A stretch of 64,000 nucleotides of DNA from Rossellomorea sp. BNER (GTDB lineage Bacteria > Bacillota > Bacilli > Bacillales > Bacillaceae_B): NCBI GenBank assembly GCA_024213275.1, contig JANAVG010000007.1, positions 1 to 64,000 of the forward strand, in the 5' to 3' direction. Both the position numbers and the translations under genes were made by a program. Position 1 is the stretch's first letter, and each line of letters begins with the position of its first letter. Shown here one piece after another: positions 27,628-36,555 of this stretch. A model generated the notes under the pieces. That model saw nothing but the letters and a program-made list of their open reading frames with translations. It ran no database searches and had not been told where the DNA came from.

Positions 27628-28530
27628 ATGAAATATTTATTAATCCCTTTTCTATTGTTCTCAACACCACAGGCTTTTCAGAATGATGATCTTCAAATAA
27701 AACATCGAGAAAAAATATTAATGGAAGTTAATCACAAGGAATTCTTAAACCCTTTATTAGGAGAACCGTTTCTCAATCAAGAAAAATACAATGAATTAAT
27801 AGAGGAAATTGATCAGCAAACTTTTATTGAACCAAAAAATGCTTATATCAATGAAAATGGCATGATTACTAAAGAAAAAGCAGGTTCTAAACTTTATCGA
27901 AAACTATTCACAGAAAGGTTCCTTCAATATTTTTATGAAAAAGAGCCAACTAAAATTTCAATCCCTTTGCTCAGTCTCCATCCAAAAGTAGACAGTGAAC
28001 TACTAGCTTCTATCCGTACGCAACGTATTGGTCATTATATCACCTACTTTAATAAGAACAATAAAGAAAGAGTTAATAATATTACTCTTGCTACTGAAGC
28101 GATTAACAACCATGTAGTTTTTCCTGGAGAAACCTTTTCATTTAATGAAGTTGTAGGAAAAAGGACGATAGAAAAAGGCTATTTGTCGGCTCCTGTCATT
28201 ATCAAAGGTGAATTGTCTGAAGGTATTGGTGGGGGTATTTGCCAAGTCTCTTCCACCCTTTTCAATGCTGCTGATAATGCGGGTGTGGAAATTGTCCAGC
28301 GATACTCGCACAGCCGAAAAGTACCATATGTTCCACCAGGCCGAGACGCAACCGTAAGCTGGTATGGACCAGATTTTACGTTTGAAAATAAATATAATCA
28401 ACCACTTTTAATACGGGCAAAAGTTCTTGGAGGTCAAATGATTGTCCAGATATTTTCTTCAGATGTAATTGAATTTGAGCAAAGAAAAGTGCCTAGTATG
28501 AAAAATATGAAGAAATTAATCAGTTCTTAA
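27628..28530 (+). CDS. VanW-family protein (YoaR-like)
   Basis: A 300-residue protein whose C-terminal half is a VanW domain: VFPGETFSFNEVVGKRT, GIGGGICQVSSTLFNAA and SHSRKVPYVPPGRDATVSWY are the conserved blocks, as in B. subtilis YoaR (about 303 residues). The N-terminus (MKYLLIPFLLFS) is a hydrophobic signal or anchor, so the protein is probably at the cell surface. I start at 27628, 9 bases after GAGGAGG. It is divergent from the T-box/proS unit. The molecular function of VanW domains is unknown. Confidence 0.82.
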   Translation: MKYLLIPFLLFSTPQAFQNDDLQIKHREKILMEVNHKEFLNPLLGEPFLNQEKYNELIEEIDQQTFIEPKNAYINENGMITKEKAGSKLYRKLFTERFLQYFYEKEPTKISIPLLSLHPKVDSELLASIRTQRIGHYITYFNKNNKERVNNITLATEAINNHVVFPGETFSFNEVVGKRTIEKGYLSAPVIIKGELSEGIGGGICQVSSTLFNAADNAGVEIVQRYSHSRKVPYVPPGRDATVSWYGPDFTFENKYNQPLLIRAKVLGGQMIVQIFSSDVIEFEQRKVPSMKNMKKLISS

Positions 28531-28601
28531 AATCAAGATAACGAGAGAGTGACAATTTTCTTGAAAACATTTATATTCTATTTATGTAGGTCAAGGAAAG
28601 G

Positions 28602-29060
28602 TTGCTGATTGAATTGTCTTGGTTTATAAAATCGTTTGAAGAATTGTCAACTCATGAACTTCACAAAATCTTTGAAGAAAGAGTTAAAGTGTTTGTGGTT
28701 GAACAAGATTGTCCTTACCAAGAAGTAGATGATAAAGATCTCCATTCATTTCATGTTTTAAAGTTGGAAAAAGACAATGCACTAAGTGCTTATGCTCGAA
28801 TTATCCCGGATAATGAAATGTGTGGATTTGGGAGGGTGTTGGTTAATAAGGAATACCGTAATCAAGGACTCGGAAATGAATTACTTAAAGTCGTTATGAA
28901 TTATATTAAGAAGGAAATAAAGTCAAGTAAAATTAAGATCGAAGCACAATCCCATTTGGAATCATTTTATGGTTCATTTGGGTTTATAAAAGTTTCAGAT
29001 GAGTACTTAGAGGATGGAATTCCCCATATCACGATGGTTTGTATACTGGAGGAGGATTAA
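28602..29060 (+). CDS. ElaA-like GNAT acetyltransferase
   Basis: A GNAT-fold protein of about 150 residues with the ElaA signature (ERVKVFVVEQDCPYQEVDDKD) and the acetyl-CoA loop EYRNQGLGNELL. The exact start is uncertain: only TTG codons are in frame (28602 or 28614), and the nearest AAAGG abuts the first and lies 12 bases before the second. It stands alone downstream of the VanW-like gene. Substrate unknown. Confidence 0.83.
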   Translation: MLIELSWFIKSFEELSTHELHKIFEERVKVFVVEQDCPYQEVDDKDLHSFHVLKLEKDNALSAYARIIPDNEMCGFGRVLVNKEYRNQGLGNELLKVVMNYIKKEIKSSKIKIEAQSHLESFYGSFGFIKVSDEYLEDGIPHITMVCILEED

Positions 29061-29239
29061 TTTAAAAATATTAACAAAATAAGTTTGGCCCGTATTTAAT
29101 AGAAGAGTTTACCTTTAGTTAGTTATTACATAGTTGGATGTAATTGAAAACTGGATCCCTAACATGTCCATAATCTATAACGATAAGCTCGCCCGGTTGG
29201 TTATAGACGACAAATGAATTTAACACATTAAAGTACTAG

Positions 29240-29289
29240 GGGACGGTTCTCGATCACGTTAATACGTTAACGTGATCAAGAACCGTCCC
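29240..29289. repeat. Long inverted repeat, GGGACGG family, copy D
   Basis: GGGACGGTTCTCGATCACG pairs with CGTGATCAAGAACCGTCCC with one mismatch. The variable stem segment (GATCAC/GTGATC) differs from copies B and E on both sides, keeping base pairing. It lies 45 bases after the dctM-type stop. Confidence 0.88.
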
Positions 29290-29333
29290 GCTGTGGTTTA
29301 ACGCGGTAAGTTAGTAGAGAGTCTATGCTGATT

Positions 29334-30614
29334 CTAGAGGCCGAGTTTGTTAGGAATCCACATAACTGCACCTTCCCAATAGGTGATGATGAATAATATG
29401 AAGATTCCCATCATTAGGAAGGGCATCGTTGCTTTTACGAGTTTCTCATACCGTACTTCTGCAATTGATGAGACGATAAATAGTCCTGTCCCTACTGGTG
29501 GTGTAAGTAGACCAATGGTGAGGTTGATACAGATGATGACACCGAAGTGAATGGGATCGATTTCGAAAGCTGTTATCAATGGCATGAACACGGGAACAAG
29601 GATAATGAGTGCCGCAATTCCATCCAGCACTGCTCCTAGCAGAAGCAAAAGGATATTGACTAATAAAAGAAATACAAATGGATTTTCTGAAAGTGAAGTC
29701 ATCTCCGAAACTATTGCTTGTGGAATCTGTTCGAAAGCAATCATCCATCCGAATATATTGGCCATAGCGATTAGAAATGTTACGGTTGCGGTGGCTGTCA
29801 CTGTGTTGATCAAAATCCCTGGTATTTTCCTCCATTTAAGTTCTTTATAAAAAAATGTTCCGACGAGATAGGCAATAAATGAAGCAACGGCTGCTGACTC
29901 GGTTGCTGTAAAGGCTCCGCTTAAAATTCCAAAAATAATGGTAAATGGAACAAGCAATGCTGGAATAACACTTAAAAAACTGTCTAGTATATCCTTAAAT
30001 GAAGCACGTTTAGATTTTTTAAAATTATATTTATAACCTAATAAGGCTATCAATAGAATAAATCCAACTCCATATATAACCCCTGGAATTATCCCTGCCA
30101 TGAACAATCCGCCTATTGATGTTCCTGAAAGAGTTCCGTAAATAATGAATATCATGCTAGGTGGAATAATTGGGGCTACAATGGAAGACGCTAGCGTTAA
30201 AGCAGAAGAAAATTCTTTACTATAGCCCTCTTTTTCCATTTCAGGAACCATTACTTTACTCATCATTGCTGCTTGCGCATTAGCTGATCCTAAAATGGAT
30301 GCCAAAAACATATTAGCAATGATTGTTACGTAAGCAAGCCCACCCCTTACGTGCCCAATTAAAACCCTTGCAAACTTAACCAACCTAGTTGTAATCCCGC
30401 CACCATTCATTAGTTCTCCAGCTAACATGAAAAGTGGAATCGCTAATAATCCAAAGTTATCTAATCCAGAATAAAGTCTCATTGGAGTAGATTCTAATAG
30501 AGTTGTGTTCCCAACAGCAAAAAAGTAAATAACGGTCGTAATTCCAAGAACTAATGAAATTGGAACAGACATAAACAATAATAGAAAGAAACAAATGATC
30601 ACTAGTACTGTCAC
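29334..30614 (-). CDS. TRAP transporter large permease (DctM-like)
   Basis: The 426-residue large membrane subunit of a tripartite sodium-driven importer, about 12 helices, with conserved segments LAIPLFMLAGELMN, IVAPIIPPSMIFIIYG and CINLTIGLLTPPVGTGLF. It starts at a GTG whose last two bases belong to the TGA of the small-permease gene (GTGA), giving translational coupling. It is the last gene of the aromatic-degradation cluster and is followed by an inverted repeat. Substrate inferred from context: anthranilate or a related aromatic acid. Confidence 0.93.
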   Translation of the reverse strand: MTVLVIICFFLLLFMSVPISLVLGITTVIYFFAVGNTTLLESTPMRLYSGLDNFGLLAIPLFMLAGELMNGGGITTRLVKFARVLIGHVRGGLAYVTIIANMFLASILGSANAQAAMMSKVMVPEMEKEGYSKEFSSALTLASSIVAPIIPPSMIFIIYGTLSGTSIGGLFMAGIIPGVIYGVGFILLIALLGYKYNFKKSKRASFKDILDSFLSVIPALLVPFTIIFGILSGAFTATESAAVASFIAYLVGTFFYKELKWRKIPGILINTVTATATVTFLIAMANIFGWMIAFEQIPQAIVSEMTSLSENPFVFLLLVNILLLLLGAVLDGIAALIILVPVFMPLITAFEIDPIHFGVIICINLTIGLLTPPVGTGLFIVSSIAEVRYEKLVKATMPFLMMGIFILFIITYWEGAVMWIPNKLGL

Positions 30615-31090
30615 TGTCCCCCACCTCCCTTGAATAACTCAAAGAGATTAGACAATAAATGAATTCCAGCGAAAGAAAGACCCAATGGAACGGCAAGGTA
30701 TGGAATCCACATTGGAATTAATAGAGCAGTAGATTTCTGAAAAGCAACACTTGGTGAAAGTATCCAATTAACGCTGTAATAGATTAAAAGAACGAGGAAA
30801 AGGAGCATAATGATATGCCCTAGAATGAGAATAATCCTTTTTACATTTGCAGGTACATAATCTAATAGAATGGTAACAGCGGCTTGGGACTTATATTTAA
30901 GCCCCAAGCTACCTCCGAAAAAACTAACCCAAATTAGTAGAAAAACAGCTATTTCCCCTGCCCATGACAAAGGAGAATTGAGAATATACCGAAAACAAAC
31001 AGCTAATGTCACAATAACAGCCATCGCAAACATCAATATAACAGCAAGTGTTTTTTCTATAGATGAAATACCGTTACTAAGTGCTTTCAT
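30611..31090 (-). CDS. TRAP transporter small permease (DctQ-like)
   Basis: A 159-residue, four-helix membrane protein. The DctQ core is visible as RYILNSPLSWAGEIAVFLLIW followed by VSFFGGSLGLKYKSQ. Upstream AGGGGG supports the ATG at 31090. It overlaps the large-permease gene by 4 bases and follows the binding-protein gene by 23 bases. Confidence 0.92.
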   Translation of the reverse strand: MKALSNGISSIEKTLAVILMFAMAVIVTLAVCFRYILNSPLSWAGEIAVFLLIWVSFFGGSLGLKYKSQAAVTILLDYVPANVKRIILILGHIIMLLFLVLLIYYSVNWILSPSVAFQKSTALLIPMWIPYLAVPLGLSFAGIHLLSNLFELFKGGGGQ

Positions 31091-31113
31091 TTTTGTGACC
31101 CCCTAACAATCAT

Positions 31114-32145
31114 CTACTTTTTACGGAAAGTATCGATAAACTCCTGGATAAGTGGATCTGTCGGCCCGTACTTTTCATCAAACTTTTTCATCTGCTCTTC
31201 AAAAACACTTGAGTCCAGTTCATAAATGTTCATTCCACTATCCTTTAGTGTCTGTCTAAACTCTTCTTCTTGACCTGCTCTTGTAATAGCTGCGAATTCT
31301 GCCGCAGCGGCCATTGATTCACGGATAATTTTTTGATCTTCATCCGGCATTCCTTCAAAGGTAGATTTATTCATCATCGCTACAGCCGGCCACACCATAT
31401 GATTGGTAACGGCACCATGTTTTACTACCTCATGGTATTTGTTCGTAATGGCAGCATCTAAATCCATGTCCATTCCATCAATAACACCTGTTTGGACAGC
31501 TGAATAAACTTCTGGAAGTGGTAACCCTTCTGTTGAAGCTCCAGAAAATTGATAAAAATCTTGCATTGGAGGACTTGGGGTTACACGTAATTTAAGTCCT
31601 TCCATATCAGAAGCATTCTTTACCTCTTTGTCTTTAAATAGCATGACACGCTGACCAGCAAATAAATAATCCAGTCCAACTAATCCTTGTTTATCTAATG
31701 TTCTAAGAATTTTCTTTGCAATTTCAGAATCACGTGCTTCATTTGCTGCATTCAGATCTTCAAAAGCGTATGGTGTAAACCAAGCAGCAAATGAAGGTTC
31801 TCTTGAACTCATATAAGCCGCTGTAATAAAGCCAAAATCCACAGAGCCTGAAGCGATTTGTTCCACCATATCGGCTTCCGTTCCCAATTGACTAGAAGGA
31901 TAGATTTCTAATTTCATACGTCCATCTGACCTTTTCTCAAGCTCTTCCTTAAATTTTTCGGCCCCTTTATGCCACATATGGGATGGAGGAGTAATATGGG
32001 CTAGTTTAAAATTGTAGGTTTTACCTGTTTCTCCTTCTCCTGAACTCCCACTCGTTTCAGCCTTACCAGAACCACATGCTGCTAGAACCCCTAATAATAG
32101 AACCAAACTAACAATAGACAATATCGATTGCCTTAACTTTTTCAC
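31114..32145 (-). CDS. TRAP substrate-binding lipoprotein (DctP-like)
   Basis: A 343-residue extracellular receptor with a lipoprotein signal (LLLGVLAACGSG). The DctP fold is shown by LAHITPPSHMWHKGAEKF, the LKLRVTPSPPMQDFYQFSGA region with the conserved substrate-carboxylate Arg, and LPLPEVYSAVQTGVIDGMD. It starts at a GTG with GAGGGGG 7 bases upstream. It is the first of three TRAP genes and follows the FAD-synthetase-like gene by 46 bases without a terminator, so it is likely part of the catabolic operon. Confidence 0.93.
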   Translation of the reverse strand: MKKLRQSILSIVSLVLLLGVLAACGSGKAETSGSSGEGETGKTYNFKLAHITPPSHMWHKGAEKFKEELEKRSDGRMKLEIYPSSQLGTEADMVEQIASGSVDFGFITAAYMSSREPSFAAWFTPYAFEDLNAANEARDSEIAKKILRTLDKQGLVGLDYLFAGQRVMLFKDKEVKNASDMEGLKLRVTPSPPMQDFYQFSGASTEGLPLPEVYSAVQTGVIDGMDMDLDAAITNKYHEVVKHGAVTNHMVWPAVAMMNKSTFEGMPDEDQKIIRESMAAAAEFAAITRAGQEEEFRQTLKDSGMNIYELDSSVFEEQMKKFDEKYGPTDPLIQEFIDTFRKK

Positions 32146-32191
32146 TGATTTTCCCCCTCATTTTTTAATTTATAAATTAGAAAAACATTTT

Positions 32192-32764
32192 CTATCTACT
32201 AGGAGTATTTAGTGTTAGCCGCTGGAAGGAAAAGTGTAAACCTAATAGTTTATTAGCTTCATTATTCTTTCCTTGTTCAACAAGCTTTCGTATTCTTGTT
32301 GAGGAAATAATTGTGCCTTTATCACAGCAGACAGGCCTAGCGGTCCTGACCGAAAAGAATTTATTGAGCAAATCAACATCACCTTTACGATTTAGACCAA
32401 ATCTAAAGTCCTTTCCTACGTGAATTTCAACAGGATTATATTTTTTTAAGTCTTTTATAAATTGCTCTGAAGTTCGTAGAAGAAAATCATCATTAAATTT
32501 GGCCACGATCACGTGGTCAACACCTAGTTTTTTAATGCGGTTTAGCTTTTCAGCAATGGTCGTTAACATTTTAGCCCCTTGAAAGTAATGGCGTGGTGGT
32601 GGATCAAAAGTAAAAACTACACTTGGGACTCCAATACTTTGACTCTTTTTAACTGCTTGGGAAATAACATATTGATGACCTTTATGAACTCCGTCAAATG
32701 CTCCAATGGCTACGATAGAGTGACTCAATTCAAATGACTGTTCATGGTGCAGTATCAATCTCAA
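32192..32764 (-). CDS. Stand-alone FAD-synthetase (FMN adenylyltransferase) domain
   Basis: A 190-residue protein matching only the N-terminal adenylyltransferase half of bifunctional RibF/RibC: AIGAFDGVHKGHQYVI is the nucleotidyltransferase HxGH-type motif, VFTFDPPP and VHVGKDFRFG-like (VGKDFRFGLNRKGD) follow, and ISSTRIRKLVEQG is the ISSTxIR motif. The riboflavin-kinase domain is absent, and the 46 bases downstream cannot hold it. I choose the TTG at 32764 (GGAGG 5 bases upstream). In a cluster containing an FADH2-dependent monooxygenase, it plausibly tops up FAD; that role is inference. Confidence 0.78.
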   Translation of the reverse strand: MRLILHHEQSFELSHSIVAIGAFDGVHKGHQYVISQAVKKSQSIGVPSVVFTFDPPPRHYFQGAKMLTTIAEKLNRIKKLGVDHVIVAKFNDDFLLRTSEQFIKDLKKYNPVEIHVGKDFRFGLNRKGDVDLLNKFFSVRTARPVCCDKGTIISSTRIRKLVEQGKNNEANKLLGLHFSFQRLTLNTPSR

Positions 32765-32778
32765 CACTCCCTCCAAAA

Positions 32779-32976
32779 TTAATAATGATTTGGACTTTCA
32801 CCCTTGGCTACCCCTCCAGCTCCCCAATGTTCTTTTGGTATTTCATGAAGTAAAACTCGTACATTCTCAGGATTTGTACCTAAGCTATCGCTAATAGATT
32901 TAGTAACAGAGAGAATGAGTTTACTTTTTACTTCTGGACTTCTCCCTTCAAGAATATGCAAATGTGCAATTGGCAT
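32779..32976 (-). CDS. xylH: 4-oxalocrotonate tautomerase
   Basis: A 65-residue tautomerase with catalytic Pro2 exposed after Met removal (MPIAHLHILEGRS) and the Arg residues near 40 expected in the family. It converts the enol form of oxalocrotonate to the keto form for the decarboxylase encoded immediately upstream (2-base gap). The order matches xylI-xylH of the TOL meta pathway. Confidence 0.9.
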   Translation of the reverse strand: MPIAHLHILEGRSPEVKSKLILSVTKSISDSLGTNPENVRVLLHEIPKEHWGAGGVAKGESPNHY

Positions 32977-32978
32977 TT

Positions 32979-33779
32979 TTAGTCCTCTTTTTCTTTCTTT
33001 ACATCAAAATTTATTTCTCCAAAGGAATCGAATGTTACTTTTAGTTCATCACCATCGAATACGTTTACAGCCTCTGTAATTCCCCCTGTTAATATCACCA
33101 TTCCAGGTTGGATGGAAAGTCCGACTTGGTGCAACATTTTTGCTAGTTCAATAACAGACTTTACTGGATGACCTAAAACCGCAGAACCAAATCCTGATTG
33201 AACTTTTTCACCGTTTCTATACATAATGACTTCAAGTTTATCTAGTGAAGATTGGAAAGGTGAAAACGCTTGGTCACTTAAAAAAAAGCGAGAAGATGAA
33301 GCATTGTCGGCGACTACATCAATTAGGGTAAAGGAAAAGTTTTTATATCGGCTGTCAATTACTTCTACTGCCGGCATTATGAACTCAGTAGCTTTCCATA
33401 CATCCCTTGCGGTCAATTGTTCACCTTTCAATTCTTCCTTCATTACAAAAGCTATTTCTGGTTCAACTCTCGGATGGATCAACCCTTTAAGTGATAATGT
33501 GTTCGATGTGACTTCCATTGAATTCGTAAGTCTTCCGTAAATCGGTTCGTTCACTCCAACAGATCTTTGTTTTGCAACACTTGTTAACCCCATTTTCCAA
33601 CCAATTTTCTGATCTCCGCGTTTTATTGCACATTGTTCCCAGAGTTGTTGGATTTCGTATGCATCTTTCACAGATAATTCAGGACTCTGAATCGTAACCT
33701 TATCCATATCTGTACCACTTGTTTGATGATGATCGATTTGTTCAGCAATCTGTTTTAAGGTAATTGTTTTTGTTTCCAT
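32979..33779 (-). CDS. xylI: 4-oxalocrotonate decarboxylase (XylI/DmpH type)
   Basis: A 266-residue member of the hydratase/decarboxylase family that converts 2-oxo-3-hexenedioate to 2-hydroxypenta-2,4-dienoate and CO2. Metal-binding region RVEPEIAFVMKEEL and the KIGWKMGLTSVAKQ block are visible. It is a paralogue of the 35744-36541 gene. I assign this one as the decarboxylase because gene order J-Q-K-I-H matches the TOL lower pathway and it is paired with the tautomerase. Sequence alone does not decide between the two activities. Confidence 0.78.
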   Translation of the reverse strand: METKTITLKQIAEQIDHHQTSGTDMDKVTIQSPELSVKDAYEIQQLWEQCAIKRGDQKIGWKMGLTSVAKQRSVGVNEPIYGRLTNSMEVTSNTLSLKGLIHPRVEPEIAFVMKEELKGEQLTARDVWKATEFIMPAVEVIDSRYKNFSFTLIDVVADNASSSRFFLSDQAFSPFQSSLDKLEVIMYRNGEKVQSGFGSAVLGHPVKSVIELAKMLHQVGLSIQPGMVILTGGITEAVNVFDGDELKVTFDSFGEINFDVKKEKED

Positions 33780-33798
33780 TATGAACCCCTTTCGTCCT

Positions 33799-34809
33799 TC
33801 ATATTGATTTCTTGGCTAATTCACTTGCAACATCCACAATCATATCTTCTTGACCGCCAACTACCTTTCGTCTCCCTAACTCTACTAAAATATCTCTAGA
33901 ATCCACGTTAAACTTTTTGGCTGCTCGCTCTGCATGAAGCAAGAAACTTGAATAAACCCCTGCATAGCCAAGAATTAAACTTCCTTTTGTGATTTCTTGT
34001 GGTTTCTCAAGGATGGGAGCAACGATACTCTCAGCAAGGTCCATCATTTTATATAGGTCAATTCCTGTGGATATCTTCATCCGTTCAAGAACAGATACAA
34101 GTACTTCTGTCTGGGTATTCCCAGCTCCTGCACCAAGACACCGAACACTGCCATCCACCCAAGATGCACCTTCTTGAATAGCTACAAGTGTATTCGCCAT
34201 CGCTAAGGAAAGATTATTATGTGCATGAAAACCGATATTAATAGTAAGATGATTTCTTAACGCGTGTACTCTTTCTTTCACTTCATGTGGGAGTAGGGCT
34301 CCTGCAGAATCAACTATATAAACAGTATTTGCGCCGTAGCTTTCCATCAGCTTTGCTTGTTGAACCAATTTCTCTGTTGGGACCATATGGGCCATCATTA
34401 AAAACCCAACTGTTTCCATCCCTAACTCCCTAGCCAATTGAATATGTTGCTTAGAAACATCTGCCTCTGTTACATGCGTTGCAATCCGTGCAAGTCTTGC
34501 TCCTAAGTTTTCAGCCTCCTTGAGTTCCTTTACGGTACCAATTCCAGGCAATAGCAGGACACCAACCTTTGCTTGTTTACAAACGGAAACGGCAGCAGAA
34601 ATTAGTTCCATTTCATTTGTCTTTGAAAGGCCATATTGAAGGGAAGATCCTCCCAATCCATCACCATGTGAAACTTCAATGTATGGAACATTTGCTTCGT
34701 CTAGTGCTTTTGCTACTTTCAGTACTTGGTCTACTGTAAATGAGTGTCCAATGGCATGGCTCCCATCTCTCAAAGCAACTTCTGTAACGGTAACATCCCT
34801 TTTTACCAT
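33799..34809 (-). CDS. xylK: 4-hydroxy-2-oxovalerate aldolase
   Basis: A 336-residue DmpG/XylK-type class II aldolase splitting 4-hydroxy-2-oxovalerate into pyruvate and acetaldehyde. The metal and catalytic region is EVALRDGSHAIGHSF near the N-terminus; GFHAHNNLSLAMANT carries the metal-binding histidines. I start at 34809 (MVKRDVTVTEV...), where AAAGGAG is well placed; a longer frame overlaps the dehydrogenase gene and is not family-like. Aldolase and acetaldehyde dehydrogenase form a channeling complex, and their genes are adjacent here. Confidence 0.94.
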   Translation of the reverse strand: MVKRDVTVTEVALRDGSHAIGHSFTVDQVLKVAKALDEANVPYIEVSHGDGLGGSSLQYGLSKTNEMELISAAVSVCKQAKVGVLLLPGIGTVKELKEAENLGARLARIATHVTEADVSKQHIQLARELGMETVGFLMMAHMVPTEKLVQQAKLMESYGANTVYIVDSAGALLPHEVKERVHALRNHLTINIGFHAHNNLSLAMANTLVAIQEGASWVDGSVRCLGAGAGNTQTEVLVSVLERMKISTGIDLYKMMDLAESIVAPILEKPQEITKGSLILGYAGVYSSFLLHAERAAKKFNVDSRDILVELGRRKVVGGQEDMIVDVASELAKKSI

Positions 34810-34840
34810 GATTATTCTCCTTTCCTGTACCGCCCTTGAC

Positions 34841-35725
34841 CTACAACAACGCCTTTTGAGCAATAATATTTTTGGCAAGTTCTTCCCCAACCTTGATTGC
34901 AGATGCCGTCATGATATCCAAATTACCTGCAAACGGCGGAAGATAATCACCAGTTCCTTCTATTTCTAAAAATACCGTTACCGTATTACGGTCAAAAATG
35001 GGTTCTGTTCTCATTCGATATCCTGGAACATATCCTTGCACTTTCCCAACCATCTCTTTTATCGATTTTGTAATCGATGCCTCATTCATTTCTCCTTTTT
35101 CCACAAGACAATAGACAGTGTCTCTCATCAATATAGGTGGTTCTGCCGGATTGAGTATAATGATGGCTTTCCCTTTCTTGGCCCCCCCGATTTCTTCAAT
35201 TCCTTTTGAAGTAGTTACCGTAAATTCATCAATATTTGCTCTAGTTCCGGGGCCAGCACTTTTACTAGAGATGGTCGCAACTATTTCGGCATATTCTACC
35301 TTTGCTACTTGTTGAACAGCATGAACAATCGGAATGGTTGCCTGGCCACCGCATGTAATCATGTTCACATTTGATTCTTGCAAATGGGAACCAAGATTTA
35401 CAGGAGGAACAACAAATGGACCAATAGCAGCAGGAGTGAGATCAATCACTTTTTTGCCGATTTCTTTTAATCTTTTTGCATGATAAATATGAGCCTTTGC
35501 AGACGTAGCATCGAAAAGAATTTCAGCTGATTCGGGTCTTTCCAAAAATCCTTCAATACCGTTATCAATGGTTTGAAGTCCATTTTCATGAGCCATTTTT
35601 AGACCTTCAGAGTGTGGATCAATACCAATCATGGTTGTTAATTCTAAAAACTCTGAGCGAAGCAATTTCTTCATTAAATCTGTCCCGATATTTCCTGAGC
35701 CAATAATGGCCACTTTCATTTTCAT
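34841..35725 (-). CDS. xylQ: Acetaldehyde dehydrogenase (acylating)
   Basis: A 294-residue DmpF/XylQ enzyme that oxidises acetaldehyde to acetyl-CoA with NAD and CoA. The NAD fold is [18 protein letters not shown]; the catalytic cysteine lies in [16 protein letters not shown]. It is the physical partner of the adjacent aldolase. AAAGGAG precedes the ATG. Confidence 0.95.
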   Translation of the reverse strand: MKMKVAIIGSGNIGTDLMKKLLRSEFLELTTMIGIDPHSEGLKMAHENGLQTIDNGIEGFLERPESAEILFDATSAKAHIYHAKRLKEIGKKVIDLTPAAIGPFVVPPVNLGSHLQESNVNMITCGGQATIPIVHAVQQVAKVEYAEIVATISSKSAGPGTRANIDEFTVTTSKGIEEIGGAKKGKAIIILNPAEPPILMRDTVYCLVEKGEMNEASITKSIKEMVGKVQGYVPGYRMRTEPIFDRNTVTVFLEIEGTGDYLPPFAGNLDIMTASAIKVGEELAKNIIAQKALL

Positions 35726-35743
35726 ATATGAGCACTCCTTTCA

Positions 35744-36541
35744 TTACCGACCAAACTTAACGGAGACACTTCCCAATACATCGATTTCCGCAGTAAATTC
35801 ATCTCCTGGCTGAGCAAAAATAGCTGCTGACAATGCTCCGGATAAAATAACTTCACCAGGTTCCAGTGAAAGATTATAATCTGCTAATTTATTCGCTAGC
35901 CATGCAACGCAGTAGGCAGGATCTTCAAGCGCTGCAGAACCTTTACCAGTGTTCATTAATTCTCCATTGCGATATAATTTCATATTTAATTGTGGGAGGT
36001 CCACTTTTTCGACAGATATTGGGGTATCTCCTAATACAAATAGCCCTGAGGAAGCGTTATCTGCGATCGTGTCCTCCAACTTAATTTTCCAATCAGCTAT
36101 TCTACTATCGACTATTTCTAGAGCAGGCAGGACATAATCTGTCGCTTGAAGAACCTGCTCTACCGTTACATTCGGACCTTTTAGTTCTTTGTTTAAAATA
36201 AATGCAATCTCCCCTTCCACCCTTGGTTGAATTACTTGGTTGGACGTAATCGTTCCTTTATGATCAACAGCCATATAATCAAGGAGATGACCATAATCTG
36301 GTTCACCTACACCAAGGAGCTCTTGCATAGCGATTGAGGTAAGCCCAATTTTTTTCCCAACAATAGTAGAACCATAATCAACTTTCTTTGTAACCGTCTC
36401 CAGTTGAACGAGATAGGCTTCATTCACTGTAATATCCGGTTTTATTTCAGTTAGAGGTGTAATTGCTTTTTGGTCCCTCTCCGCTTTCATAAGATATTTA
36501 GAAAATTCCTTTACCTCTTCACCTATTATTTTTTCTGACAT
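35744..36541 (-). CDS. xylJ: 2-oxopent-4-enoate hydratase (XylJ/DmpE type)
   Basis: A 265-residue hydratase adding water to 2-hydroxypenta-2,4-dienoate to give 4-hydroxy-2-oxovalerate. Conserved regions are TIVGKKIGLTSIAMQ and RVEGEIAFILNKEL with the metal-binding acidic residues. It is paralogous to the 32979-33779 decarboxylase; being directly upstream of the acetaldehyde dehydrogenase and aldolase genes (order J-Q-K) marks it as the hydratase. A strong AAAGGAGG precedes the start. Confidence 0.82.
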   Translation of the reverse strand: MSEKIIGEEVKEFSKYLMKAERDQKAITPLTEIKPDITVNEAYLVQLETVTKKVDYGSTIVGKKIGLTSIAMQELLGVGEPDYGHLLDYMAVDHKGTITSNQVIQPRVEGEIAFILNKELKGPNVTVEQVLQATDYVLPALEIVDSRIADWKIKLEDTIADNASSGLFVLGDTPISVEKVDLPQLNMKLYRNGELMNTGKGSAALEDPAYCVAWLANKLADYNLSLEPGEVILSGALSAAIFAQPGDEFTAEIDVLGSVSVKFGR

Positions 36542-36555
36542 GGTTATCCTCCTTT

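Noticed and set aside
32192..32764. Reading the short RibF-like gene as a truncated pseudogene
   Set aside because: All adenylyltransferase motifs are intact, it has a good ribosome site and tight operon spacing, and no kinase-domain remnant follows.
33226..33540. Long plus-strand open frame opposite the decarboxylase gene
   Set aside because: No ribosome site, no family resemblance, and it mirrors a clearly conserved gene. The same applies to the other frames opposite conserved genes.
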